DNA of 64,000 nt, from the NCBI GenBank assembly GCA_009363875.1, contig CM018680.1:70385139-70449138 (forward strand), given 5' to 3'. The first letter of the stretch is position 1. Each line of letters begins with the position of its first letter. Below are positions 21,146-32,651 of the stretch, in pieces. The translations under genes were made by a program, and so were the position numbers. This DNA comes from Mikania micrantha. Its lineage: Eukaryota > Streptophyta > Magnoliopsida > Asterales > Asteraceae. The notes beneath the pieces are model-generated. The model was not told the origin of the DNA. It made no database searches and worked only from the letters and a program-made list of their open reading frames with translations.

Positions 21146-24100
21146 TACTGTTAGTTGAGAATTCTTTATAGGAAAGCCGTTTAGCTTTCCTGGGGACTCT
21201 CGATGAAAGTATCTTCACTTATAGGCCAAAGCATGTCATATCAAACGTCTAGCAAGCTACAAAGTTCTAATATGTCAAAGGTATTCAACTTTGGATATCA
21301 TTCCTCAAAGCATAGACACTTTATACCTATGATTAGTAAGGGTGATTCCTTATTTCATCTAAGATACAATGGTGTCACAAATTTAAAAAAAAAAATCCAT
21401 AATGCTTACACTATATATGATTTTATGGCATTTCATCTATGATTTTGTAAGGGTGGTTCCTTGCTATATCTAAGATGTCATTATGCCACACATTTATACC
21501 TTTTATACAAATCAAAGAAATCTTATAGCATTACACCTATGGTTAGTGATATTTATTTATTACTAAATTAAGGTATTACTATGTTACATACTTACACATG
21601 TATACAAATCAAGAAAATTCGATGACATTATTCTATGATTGATAATGATTACTCATTATTATATCTAAGATAATAAAAATGTCACACACATTACATATAC
21701 TTTATCATTATTCTAAGATTTTATACCTAAAATCAGTAATGGTGATTCATTACTATATCTAAGGTATGATAATATCACTTACTCTATGTGTATTTTGTCA
21801 AAATTCTAAAATAGTGTATCCAAGATTAGTGATGATTATTTATCTCATTTATTTAAGGTTACAATGTCATATACTTGTGTATGGTATAAATCTCATTCCT
21901 AACTAAGGTTAAACAAAACATATACCTTACTGTTTGTGTAGAACTTTCATTTCATATATCCTTACACACAAAACTGTAATTCCAAATTTCTAAGACATCA
22001 TACTTACAACTATTGTCATTCATTTATCATTTTAATCTAAATTCTTATAACTTTTCACTGCATATATTCGTATACTTAGACTACAATCCAAAAACTCTAA
22101 GACATTTAACTAAGATGATACTTTTTTTCATCTTATCCTAAAGTTCTAAAACGACCTAATTCCACATATTCCTTTGTTATAAACAAAATCTTATGATATT
22201 AGGATCATGATTCATGATATTGTTTATCATTGTAATTTAAGTTTCCTAATATCACAACCATCTTCAATATCCTTTAATATCCAAGCCATACATACACGAA
22301 TACGCATAAGCACAAGATTTCATTTGAAAACTATTAACTCAAATTCTTAGGTTGAAACAAGTCAAAGAACTCTTTTGTTATCTTGTAAAAGGTCAATCAA
22401 GTCAAAATTTATGGTTCTACTGGGTAGATTTATTCAATCTGATCAATTGAGGTTAAGCGTCCTTTAAAACCTAATAATTTTGATAAGATCAATTTACATT
22501 TTATGGAATTCTTAATCGACTCATTTGTGTGCCAAGTTCAAGGATAGGGTGATCATGCAAGATAAATTACCGTTGCGTACTAAAATTTTATTATTGGTAG
22601 GTGATTGGTATGCTTTCGGTATACCCTATATATAAGCACTAACAGTACATTGGGAGTAGAACCAAAACCTTGACCAAGACTGGATACATCTAATAATTTA
22701 CATGTAAGCCATTCTTTATTCAAAGCTATTAGTTTTTTTTAAGCATCGGAGTACATTTTACACCAAGTCAATCAAAGGTCTTAGTAGTTATACTTATACC
22801 GAGACAACTGAACTATTATTAATTCAAAACACTATGAGTTAAGAGAACCATTGGTGTGCAAACTCTATATACGAACGCATCACCTATATGTTTTAAATTA
22901 GAAGTTCTCTAAACTTCAAATCCTAAATTAAACATCAACTTATAATTCTAAGTTCTTCAAATGTGTTGATTCGACCAGTAGCAAATAATCCGGAGACACA
23001 TATTCATCACAACACAAAATTCTAATACATCGAACAACAATTTCAACATCATTCTAGTATTTACCTACGAATTTTAAATCACAACCCATGATTCAAATTT
23101 TAAGATTTACGATTCGAAATCTTAAGTGTATATACCATACCTTTTGGTACGTCATAAATCATGAAAGTTTTACAATCAAAACATATTCACCACTTACCCC
23201 TACGCTAATACATGACCTCAAGGCTCTATGGAAAATGCAAATTTAAATAATACTTTTAGTATGATAGGATTTGGCTAAGGAAAAGCTATCTAGTATTGAT
23301 AAAATGGTGGGTTGATAGTTGGGTTTGTCCTTCATACCCCTATAGACATAAACATTTTCAATACGAATGTAGAATACTTAAGTTAGAAATCATGCAGACT
23401 TAAACATATAAATAAAACATAAAATAAGAAATAGTCAGTCTTTAACAAATCAATTTGCAAAGGAGAACCTCATTCAAATCTTACCACCATAACATTTTAA
23501 CTAAAGTAGGGAAGAAAGTGTTGTTTACCATATTTCTGAGCATTTCATTTTCAAACATAAATTGTAATAAACGTTTTGGATTCTACTAAAACAATGATCA
23601 TAAAGAATCCCATGAAATTGCTTTCCCAATTTCTCACAAATTTCTTTGCTTACGACCATTTATGATTTCATACTTGTAAATGTGTAATTCATATGACCAT
23701 GTTATACTATGAGTTTATGGTTATACCCCTTTGTGTTAACGGATCACTAACTGAATTTAAGAAGATAACGAATCACTTTGCAAACAAAAAACTAAATAAA
23801 TTAATAATCATTTTAGCTTGATAATATCTTGAGTTATTCAAAACTTGATTACAAGAATGTGTCAAGTCATAGCCTATTCTATCATTCAAGCAGTACTTAG
23901 TCTCGTAATAAAAAGAGTCTTTGTTGTCTAGTAAATTTCTTCAAAGTACTCAAACTACATGAACTATTCCAACATCCTTTACCACGTTCAAAATCTAATG
24001 GCTCGACAAACTATATACATTAATCACAACAAGACTCATATGACTTGGCATGCTTTTCATTCAACGAAATCAACATTTCACTATGTAAGGGCACTCAACG

Positions 24101-24469
24101 TTTTTTAGGGAACGGTGATAATAAATTGCTAACCTGAACAAACGAATTTATTCTACATTTTCATATACTCATAATTCTCCACATTTTCTCATAAAGATGT
24201 GTAATGATGGTGCAATTCACTTCGTAGCAAAAACTTGAGAAGATTAGAATAACAACCCACTAAAGACTTTGATATCTTTATGTCAAGGTGAACATTAGTA
24301 TTCCAACGCACTTTGAAAAAAGATTTGAGTATACAAACAACTTAAACATTGCCGAGTTACGGTAATAATGTTCGTTAAAAATCAAAACTTATCGAATGAA
24401 AACCAATCATACCTTTGGGTAACAGTTTTCTTCCTAATAAATTTTGGGACGAATTTTCTAAAGTAGGGG
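21146..24469 (+). other. Internal region of element X, no coding capacity
   Basis: AT-rich sequence of 3.3 kb with only short chance frames. It includes the tandem repeats at 21.3-21.9 kb. Its last 40 bp (TTTTGGGACGAATTTTC, then a purine tract) resemble the end of a gypsy pol followed by a PPT. This suggests derivation from an autonomous gypsy element that lost its genes (LARD-like). Confidence 0.5.
21320..21900. repeat. Six-copy degenerate tandem repeat, unit about 100 bp
   Basis: Units start near 21326, 21437, 21535, 21632, 21727 and 21818. Each contains CTATGATTAGTAATGGTGATT-like sequence, then TATATCTAAGATA and ATGTCACACAC. Spacing shrinks from 111 to 91 bp. The array lies in the internal region of element X. 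Confidence 0.75.
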
Positions 24470-25292
24470 TGTAACATCACTGTTTTTCAGGTATTGTATT
24501 TACAATATAAATTTGTATTGATAGAACCTGTTACGATAAATTGATGATTATTGATTTAAATGATGATAATATTGATGGTATGCATTGATGAGAACATATG
24601 ACTATTAAGCATAAACCAGGGGGAAGTTAGTTTGACATACAACTAGACTGAACCACAGTGTTTATTGTAGTGAAATAAATTAAGATATGATCTGGTTTTG
24701 TTGGGAATTGGTATGGTCACTAAATATAGTCAAGGACACATGATCATGGTTTATCGAAATGGTGGTGGGACGGCGGCTGGATAGGTTGCGACCGACTCCT
24801 ACATATGCCCTATACATAAACTTATTTCGTTCTTTCATGGATGTGTCAATGATATGATTTAGTGGGGGTTAAGGATTGGGAAGTTTATAATTGATAAACA
24901 TATTGTATAAAAATAATGAAGAGGATAATGGAAAAATATTTATGCGATGGTAAGGTCATGAATATAAATTAAACGTGAATGTTATATCAGAAGTGTTAAC
25001 TCAATAATGTATTCGCGTGGGTGACGATTCACACGAATACAATTATAATTATAATTATAATTATAAACGTGAGTTATGCGTTCCAACGAGATAATCAAAT
25101 AAAGGGTTTTACGATATTAAAATTAAGAAAAAGGATTTAAAACATTTACTAGGAATGAAGACCTTAAAAAGATTTTTAATGAAATGATTTTATAAATGTT
25201 TTGTATTTAAAAGACAAAATACGTAAAAACCGAGCAAATAAAATTATTAATGCATGAATAAACATAACCGAGCAAGCAGGATCGACCCGGAG

Positions 25293-25300
25293 TATAAAAG
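25293..25300 (+). promoter_or_regulatory. TATA box of solo LTR 2
   Basis: TATAAAAG preceded by a GC-rich step and followed at about 30 bp by CTTCTTCCCACTCAC, a plausible pyrimidine-rich start region, then CTCTCTC. Confidence 0.6.
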
Positions 25301-25690
25301 GGGTGAACTCCTTCTTCCCACTCACTTTTACAAGCTCACTCTCTCTCAAAAAGTTCCAAATCCAGAACTTTCTCTCACTGCACCTTCTCTCTAAGATTTC
25401 TCACTCAAATCTTCACCATTTTCGTTGATTCTTGTTCCAAAACACTTCTCCACTCGAGTAGATCGTAAACCCACGAAGAAAAGATGCTCAAACGACGTAA
25501 AACAAGGTAGATCTACGGGTTTTGTTTCGGTGTTTAGGGTTTTCTACAAACCCGACAAAACCAAGGCTTTAGCCGATTTTAAAGACTCATTTTCGACCCA
25601 TACACCTTCTAAACGAGTTTTCGCACATATACCCACTCAAAACGACCATATATTCGACTAAAACTCAAAATCGTCGTCTGCCATGGCTGA

Positions 25691-25890
25691 AACCCGTTTC
25701 GGGCGAATGGCTCGTAAGAATGAGCCACTCATTCGTATGAAGGTCATAAGAATGAGCCACTCATTCGTGTTAATACTCATTAGCATGACTCATTCGCGTG
25801 AATGGCCATTAGCATGACTCATTCGGGTGAACACTCATTAGCATGAGTCATTCTTACGAAAATCACAAGAATGAGTCATTCTCACTACAC
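25691..25890. repeat. GAATGA/TCATTCG word array in solo LTR 2
   Basis: Around a dozen occurrences of ACTCATTCG, GAATGAGCC, TTAGCATGA and relatives, many arranged as near-palindromes, in 200 bp just downstream of the LTR leader. Confidence 0.7.
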
Positions 25891-26206
25891 GAACTCAGTT
25901 AACAACTCAGATTTAAAAAGAACAATCAAATAAAGGATTATAGCTCGAACATATCGTCAAATCTTAATTTGTAGGATTCGAGTAAAGTTCCGTTCCCTAC
26001 GACCGATTACCGAAGAACTAAGCAAACCGCTTAGTCAAAGTGAGTTCTCATAACCCCCTTTTTAAATCTATTGATTTTAAACTCGGGGGTGAAACATGTA
26101 TACCAAAATAAACTGATTTTAATATAACAAGCATGGAACCGGGATTATTATTGAGATATGATTATTGAGATTAATGGAGACTATGGGATGATGCACTTCA
26201 AGTGAG

Positions 26207-26440
26207 TCATTGTTGATTGAGTTGACTCCAGTCCTCTGCGATGATTGAATTGTTGTTGATTGAGTTGACTACGACCCTCCACGGTGATTCCAATGTTGAT
26301 TGAGCTGACTTCGGTCCTCCGTGGTGCACAACTTTGATAATTATGATTATTAGGAATATCATTGATTGAGTTGATTGCGGTCCTCCGCAATGATTCCGTC
26401 GTTGATTGAGTTGACTGAGGTCCTTCGCGGTATCTTATAT
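26207..26440. repeat. Five-copy tandem repeat, unit about 45-60 bp, in solo LTR 2
   Basis: The unit is GTTGATTGAGTTGACT followed by a GGTCCTCCGCGGTGATT-like stretch. Copies are near 26210, 26252, 26297, 26362 and 26402. It accounts for the open frames on the minus strand here. Confidence 0.75.
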
Positions 26441-26973
26441 TGAGAATGTTGTGGTGATTGATGGTTGTGGATTGGATATGATTGGTTGAAATTGATTGAA
26501 TGTATTTGGATTATTTGACTTATTTGACTTGACGTGTTGTTGTTGTGATGGTAGAGATTGGTGTTATTAAACAGGTTCACACGAGTTATTCTTTAAACTT
26601 TTATAAACGTTTTGAAGAATATAAAACTTATGATTACTCACCAACTACTCCATAGTTGACACTTGATTTTCCACATGTTTCAGATAATGAAGAGAAGTAG
26701 GTAGAGCAGGGTAGCTCCACATCTTTTGGACTCATCACATAGGGTTTTGGACTTAGCTAAATTAACTGGATCAATGACGATTAGGGTTTAGTTAATTTAG
26801 CTATATCTTTTGAGTAATCATTGTAATCGAATCATGACGAACATGATTTTTGTGTAAATACTTTATTTGAATTAACTGTTATGTGATGATACTTTAGATG
26901 CCCATGAGCTTGTGAACAATCTACACATCCCTCGTAGAATCCCGACATTTCCGCCATCGGTCGGGGTGTTACA

Positions 26974-27083
26974 AGGAGGGACTGTTGCATTCGGTAAATT
27001 CCGATGCCTTTTACTGACACGAGAATTCTTATAAAACCCTAAAAGCATTACTATGGAAACCTTTTAATATTCAAGTGGTTAAT
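26974..27083 (+). repeat. Element X purine tract and start of its 3' LTR
   Basis: AAGGAGGGAC leads into TGTTGCATTCGG. About 80 bp match 13488-13570 with roughly 10 differences. It is interrupted at 27083 by solo LTR 4. Confidence 0.55.
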
Positions 27084-27666
27084 TGTCACACCCCTGCGCC
27101 GCGTGCGGAATCCACGGCGCGGTGACGTATGAACAGTTGATTCATGCACAAGTATTGAATAAGAACAACCACAATGGATTACTATGTTTCATAATGTTAA
27201 GGCAATTGTTTAGTTACAGACAACTATCTACCAAAATAAAGACAACTATAGACCCAAAATATAGTTACAAAAGAAGACTTCAAACAAGACAATCAAACAA
27301 TTAGGATTTAGTGAGTTTCTATTCCATCCTAGCATGTTTCTTCATCTTGTTCTATCTTAGAATGGTCTCCTTAGTTGTCCCTGAGAATATCTTAAACCTG
27401 ATTACCTGAAACACGTGAAAAGTAACTGTCAACTACAGACGTAGTTGGTGAGAACAATAGGTTTAAGCATTTGTAAACATGAGTATATGATATAAGACAT
27501 AGGTAAGTTAAAGCATCATAAGATTCACACGGATGAGCTGTAACCCAAACTAACATCAAGTAAGAAAATGAGTGTAAACAGTCCAATCACTGTTCGCACG
27601 ACAGCCGATAATATCAAGTCCCAAACCACGTTTGGAGTTAGATAATACGTCAGCAGTTTTGATAAC

Positions 27667-27806
27667 CATATGACACCAGACCTGCAGTTGGCTTTTAAAA
27701 GCAAATTTAAAAGCCAACTCCATCCTGGATAAGAAAACCATGACACCAGACCTGCAGTTAGCTTTTAAAACAAATTTAAAAGCTAACTCCATCCTGGATA
27801 AGAAAC
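27667..27806. repeat. 72-bp direct duplication containing hairpins
   Basis: Two copies of ATGACACCAGACCTGCAGTT to CATCCTGGATAAGAAA. Each holds an inverted repeat AGTTGGCTTTTAAA / TTTAAAAGCCAACT (AGTTAGC version in copy 2). The matching change on both arms suggests the arms co-evolved. Confidence 0.8.
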
Positions 27807-28013
27807 AATGTGTCCGCTTTCCCTTGTTGTGATCACCCAGTACTAACGCTAATGAATATGATACTTGATGGGTTTATAAGTTTGTTTACAACAATGGACA
27901 CCATGTTTTCTGAATCTTACTTTAACCGGATGTGTTAATGTCTTATTGAAAACCTGGATTTAACTCCACGAGTTGAATCCTTTGTTTATGTAACATGAAA
28001 TGAATCTCTTGAT

Positions 28014-28140
28014 TTGAATACCATGATGTGAACAACTTGACTTGAATACCGTGTTTTGGACCAACGAATTTGAATACCATGTTTTGAACCACTTGATATG
28101 AATACCATGTTGTGAACAACTTGTTTTGAATACCATGATA
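28014..28140. repeat. Five-copy tandem repeat, unit about 31 bp
   Basis: The unit is TTGAATACCATGTTTTGAAC plus CAACTTG or CACTTGA. Copies start about every 30-32 bp. It accounts for the 85-aa minus-strand frame, which is not a gene. Confidence 0.8.
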
Positions 28141-28904
28141 TGATGACCTTGTGTAATAACAAGGTTTATAACAAAAGGGTTTGTAAAATCCTTTATCAAA
28201 AAGTGTTTATCCTTCATAAATACATTTTAGTAAATAAATTTCAAAACAGTTCAAAAGTCCCTTATAAAACCTTTTTAATGAAAAGAGTTTAGTAATTGAC
28301 AAGTATATTAAAACAGCTGACAATTTCTTTAAACAATTGATGAATCCCTTGGATTCGTAAAATGAACCTGTAATGTTTATGAATTACACATAACTTGTGT
28401 AATGAAACAAGATTGAAATAGCGGTTTTGATCACGTGTTCCACCCCAAAACAGTTATAAAACAGTAAAAGAGGGGCTAGAGTTCTCACCTGTCTGCAGTA
28501 GACTCTGAACTAAACAGTTAGCAAGTAGCAAACAGGACTTCTAATTGTTTCCTATAACATTGTAATCATACATAAGATATAGGATTTATAATTGTATAAC
28601 TTTGATTCATTGATTGACTTGTGTTCTCAAGATTAAGATTGTTGTGAAAACTCGAATGTTATGATTTGAATCTCTAGATTGATCATGGGTCCAAGAAACG
28701 AATGTGAAATGATTCATTGTGCATAAATCTTATGCATAAAATGATAATTGTTTGAGAATTTGATAGCCATTGATTACCATGATTTGTGAAAAGATGTTCC
28801 AGTTATTTCAAGTCTTTGTGATTATGAATTGATCTCTCGATTATGTTAAGTTGTCACTTAACCTCTTCGTGATCAATTCACAAATATCATAAGTCGAGGT
28901 CAAC

Positions 28905-29790
28905 ACAATTGGGCCTTAAGCCCATAAACCATGAGGGCTTAACAAAGACCATGGGCCACTTAGGTCAACTATGGCCCAATTGAACGTGATATTGGGCCAA
29001 CCAACTAGTTTATGGACCATGTAAATAGCCAAAGACAATATTGGGCCAATTTAAAGATCACAATGGGCCGATATAACCCAATTGGGCTTTGTTAAATCTT
29101 TGGGCCGATTGAAACTAAGTTGAACCGATTCTACAAAGGTTTGGACCAAATGGGATTAAGTTGGGCCAGATAGGTTTGAATCTGGCCAACACAACCACGG
29201 TTTCCTCACCATGGCAGCGAACCTATGGCTGCCATGGGCGAAGGTTCGGTTCCCTTATGGTTCGGCCAAAGGTTCGGAGCCCCAAAGAGTGGCGACAAGG
29301 CTCGGCTAAGGTGTAAGGGTTCGCGGTTAGTGCTGATCAGCCAAGGGTTCGTCTATATGATGGTTTGTATGCATGGGTTCGGCCGGCTGCATGGTTGAAG
29401 GGTTCGGCAATTGAGCAACGAACCACATGGGTTCGTCTAGAGTTCGTGATGGCTCATGGGAACCCCTAGGGTTCGGCTGATGGATCCCCGAACCATGCAG
29501 GGTTCGGCTTTAGTGGAGTGATGTACATGGTTCGACAATACTCAAATGGTTCGGTTTGAAAAGCTTCAAAGGTTCGCAGCAGTAGGAGGGTTCGTTGCTT
29601 GTGACTCAGGGTTCGTGGGATCCATTGGTTCGCTGGGCCTGACATGGTTCGCCTGTGGTCAGACTGATGCAGGTTCGCTAGGTCACTGGTTCGGCAAGGT
29701 TCACCATGGCTCAAAAAGGGTTCGCAGGGGTTCGGCTTTGGGCAGATGGGTTTGGCCAGCAACCCTAATGGGTTCGTCTTCCTGACCACG
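28905..29790. repeat. TTGGGCC then GGTTCG word arrays in solo LTR 4
   Basis: From 28905 to about 29170, TTGGGCC or GGGCC(A/T) recurs about a dozen times. From about 29180 to 29790, GGTTCG (AGGGTTCG, ATGGTTCG) recurs roughly 30 times at irregular spacing. Overlapping open frames on both strands are rich in the encoded dipeptides and are not genes. The array lies between the LTR leader and the LTR 3' end. Confidence 0.75.
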
Positions 29791-30200
29791 AACGAACCTG
29801 TTAATCTGCATCATCACCATCGCATAACTTCTGGATCTAAACCACGATCTAGGCTAGTACAACCTCTAGAAAGGTTTCTATAGATGCGAAACTAGGAAGG
29901 AAGTGAAAGAACCGGCTAAAACTCACGTTTACACAATCAACACCCAAAAACCCTAATTTCGTAATTATTCAAGCATCAATACCTCGAGATCGGCTGGTCA
30001 AAATCACTGATTTCTTGTACTTTCGTGTAGAGGATGTCGAGGGCTTCGCGTGGACACCAAGAACTCCGAAATCCGTCGAGAAATAAGCGAGTTATGCGCG
30101 TTTAAAGTCGGTTTGCTTAGAGAGAGAGAGGGTAGACGAAATTGTAGAGAGAGAAAGGGTTGTTGGTTGCATTTATGAACATTTAAGCCTTGTCCAAGGC

Positions 30201-30207
30201 TTTTATA
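30201..30207 (-). promoter_or_regulatory. TATA box of solo LTR 4
   Basis: The minus strand reads GACTATAAAAGCC, followed downstream by a CTTTCTCTCTCT leader near 30.13-30.17 kb. Confidence 0.6.
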
Positions 30208-30848
30208 GTCCGGGTGGTATTCGGGTTCGTTTCGGTCGCTCGGTTCGCGTTTCCGGAACGAAACGCGTATTTTACGCGGTTTAAAATAAAAGAGTTGTTA
30301 AACTCATTAAAATGATGAGTTTCAAAATTGTAAAAATATAAAATAATTAATATAATTATTTTTACTCTTCGTGTGTTGTCGGACCGTTAAACATTCACAA
30401 TTACGTGTATACCCGCAATCGCGTACGTTTTTCGATCGTATTAAAATATTTAAAGTCGTTTAATCATAATTATAAGTTCAACATTCGTATCATTATGGAT
30501 CGTCACCCATAACTATACTCAGTCTCGCTTACGTATTACGATTCTTGTTGAATTAATTGTCATAATATTCGTCTTGACACTACGCACCAACACTATCCTG
30601 TTATACCGAACGCAGTATATATATAGGGCTCACTCTCGCTGCCCACCACTGTTTCGATATAACACGATACTGTTCTTGCCTAGCGAGCTCGACTGTAAAT
30701 AAATAATACATACTTGTTAAATGATAAAGATTCTAACACACAAGCACATAATGACACCTGATTTACATTGACTGACTGAACATGTACACACACTGTTCTA
30801 ACACTGTTCACTACATGACTAAATGTACAAATGTTACATTAATCTTCT

Positions 30849-30849
<1 letters not shown>

Positions 30850-30893
<44 letters not shown>
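30850..30893. repeat. (TA)n microsatellite
   Basis: An uninterrupted TA run of about 22 units. It directly precedes sequence starting AGATTGTGGTTAGG, so it may mark an insertion into a TA-rich target. Confidence 0.9.
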
Positions 30894-30895
<2 letters not shown>

Positions 30896-31224
30896 TTGTG
30901 GTTAGGTTACAAAGAAGTAAAACTATATAAAAAGTGTAGGAAGGAATTCCAATTAATGATCTTGGATTTGAAGGACTGTAAATATGCCACGTCAAAAGGA
31001 GATTTTAAAAGGAAATTAAAATGCCTAGAAGGGTATAATAGGTATTACAACCATTGTTGACTTTTTATAACTTCTCCTTTTTTTTCGAAAACTCGTAACT
31101 TTTTCATACGTAATTATTTTATAAAAAAATTACACCATAATATCAAGAATTTTTTATCCTTCCAATGAGTATAACACTCATACATTAAAGAACAACTAAT
31201 TGGGTGTTGAATTAAACTGTATGT

Positions 31225-31910
31225 TTTTGTGGTGTTTTTTAATATGTTTTATGAAACTGGTTGTTTATGGTGTTTTTTCGTAGGTTAATGAAACGTAGAT
31301 TTTTATGGTGTTTTTTTTGAATGCTTATAAAACTAAGTGTTTTATGATGTTTTTCTCTAAATAAACAAAAAGGATAACAATGTTTATGGTGTTTTTTTTT
31401 ATGTTCCTTCTAATATTCATGATTTTTCTAAGATAACAACATTTTATGGTGTTTTTATCTTAGAAATACACATGGTGTTTCTATTCAGCAAATGTACATG
31501 TTGTTGAATACATATATTCGTTTTATTTTGTAAATTAACGTGATGTTTTGTGAAACTTGGTGTTTCATGGTGTTTTATCGTAATCGCATGAATAAACAAA
31601 AAGATAAACAATGCTTTATGGTGTTTTTCTATATGTTTTTTCATATGTTCACAATTTTCTTTGAATAACAGTGTTTTATGGTATTTTATCTTGAAAATAC
31701 ATAATGTGTTTTTATTTAGCAAATACACATAAAAAACGCCATAAAATGCTCGTACGTAAAATTATGTAGTTTAAAAACACCAAGTACAAAATTAACCGTT
31801 TATTATTTTGTTTAGTGCTCAAAAAGGCCATAAAACATTGAGGTTCATAAATTCCGTAAAAACACCATAAAATCAAACATAAACGTGATTTATGGTGTTT
31901 TTCAATATAT
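31225..31910. repeat. TTTATGGTGTTTTT motif array with an inverted section
   Basis: About nine to ten copies of TTTATGGTGTTTTT read on the plus strand (31225-31690), then four or five as the complement AAAACACCATAAA (31730-31870), then one more direct copy near 31890. Intervening sequence is AT-rich. The frames it generates (94 and 71 aa, minus) have no known domain. Confidence 0.75.
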
Positions 31911-31929
31911 TTATTCCTAAATACCATAA

Positions 31930-32651
31930 CACTAAGTTTAGTTAACTAATTAAAACGGTGGAGAGGCTAATTGTGACAACTGCCCAAACTTGATTTGATT
32001 TATATATGTGAATTGGGATGCCAGAAACTTCATTATGGCTAAACCCTTTGTCATGAGAACCAGAGAAGAAAGGAGCACAAAGACCTAATCTCCAATTCTT
32101 GATCTATGGCTTGCTAAACTTGGAATTGTTGTGTTAAATCACCTTCTTTGGTGATTCGTACCTACTAGTAAGTGTTCCTTTATCCTCTCTTGATTCTTCT
32201 CATGAGTTCTTGAACAAGAAGAGTTTGGGTTTAACCCAAGAATTGAAATTGATTGTTTGTATAAGCAAGAAACCATGAAACTATGTTTATGGTGTTAGTA
32301 TATAATCAAATTACTAGTTTTCTTAGTGATTATGTTGAAATGAAAAATATGGAACTTGGGTTAGTTATGAACTTGTGAATAAACTCATATAATTGAGTTT
32401 GAAAACTAGTAAGTAATGCTTATAGTGTTGATTTGTATGAATTGGTAGATAGCTTGACTAATCTTTGTCAAAATTATATGTTTTGATGATTTGAGGATCA
32501 TAAGTGGAATTGGTCAATGTTTAAACATTAATGAAGATTAGTCAAGTAAATCGTCATTTATTTATACAATACAAGAAACCAGAACCCCTAATAACTGATC
32601 CAGTTTCCGACACAGTATCCATAGTTCAACGCCTCGTGTCAAATCTTTTGA
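31930..32651. other. No gene seen; possible LTR-derived sequence
   Basis: TTGTGACAACTGCCC at 31971 resembles an LTR start, and the following 600 bp read like a leader with donor-like GTAAGT, but no partner or target duplication was found. Confidence 0.3.

Larger units (their letters stand above)
24470..26973 (+). mobile_element. Giant solo LTR 2 (2.5 kb)
   Basis: Begins TGTAACATCACTG and ends GGTCGGGGTGTTACA, flanked by AGGGG (24465-24469) and AGGAG (26974-26978), a likely 5-bp duplication with one mismatch. It has a TATAAAAG box at 25293-25300, a CT-rich leader after it, a word array at 25691-25890 and a tandem array at 26207-26440. It is inserted in the purine tract of element X. Short frames within it are not genes. 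Confidence 0.65.
13488..27083 (+). mobile_element. Element X: old non-autonomous LTR retrotransposon hosting solo LTRs
   Basis: Two copies of an LTR-start sequence, TGTAGCATTTGGTAAATTCC at 13488 and TGTTGCATTCGGTAAATTCC at 26983, share about 80 bp. The second is preceded by a purine tract (AAGGAGGGAC). Upstream of that, across solo LTR2, is a gypsy pol-end-like stretch (TTTTGGGACGAATTTTC at about 24441). I read this as one plus-strand element whose 5' LTR starts at 13488 and 3' LTR at 26983. The internal part (21146-24469) has no gag or pol. It is interrupted by solo LTRs 3 (with 1 inside), 2 and 4. The 5' LTR inner end was not found, and the two LTR starts diverge after about 80 bp. Confidence 0.5.
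27084..30838 (-). mobile_element. Giant solo LTR 4 (3.75 kb)
   Basis: On the minus strand it starts TGTAACATTTGTAC at 30838 and ends GCGCAGGGGTGTGACA at 27084. The target duplication TTAAT is perfect (27079-27083 and 30839-30843). It has a TATAAAA box at 30201-30207, a CT-rich leader, a long word array at 28.9-29.8 kb and two tandem arrays near its 3' end. There is no PBS, PPT or internal region, so it is a solo LTR. Confidence 0.8.

Noticed and set aside
25425..25661. 78-aa ORF downstream of a TATA box
   Set aside because: Lies in the leader of solo LTR 2; no domain and no partner ORF, so probably non-coding LTR transcript.
29466..29789. Overlapping open frames on both strands
   Set aside because: They arise from the GGTTCG word array, which lacks stop words, not from coding selection.
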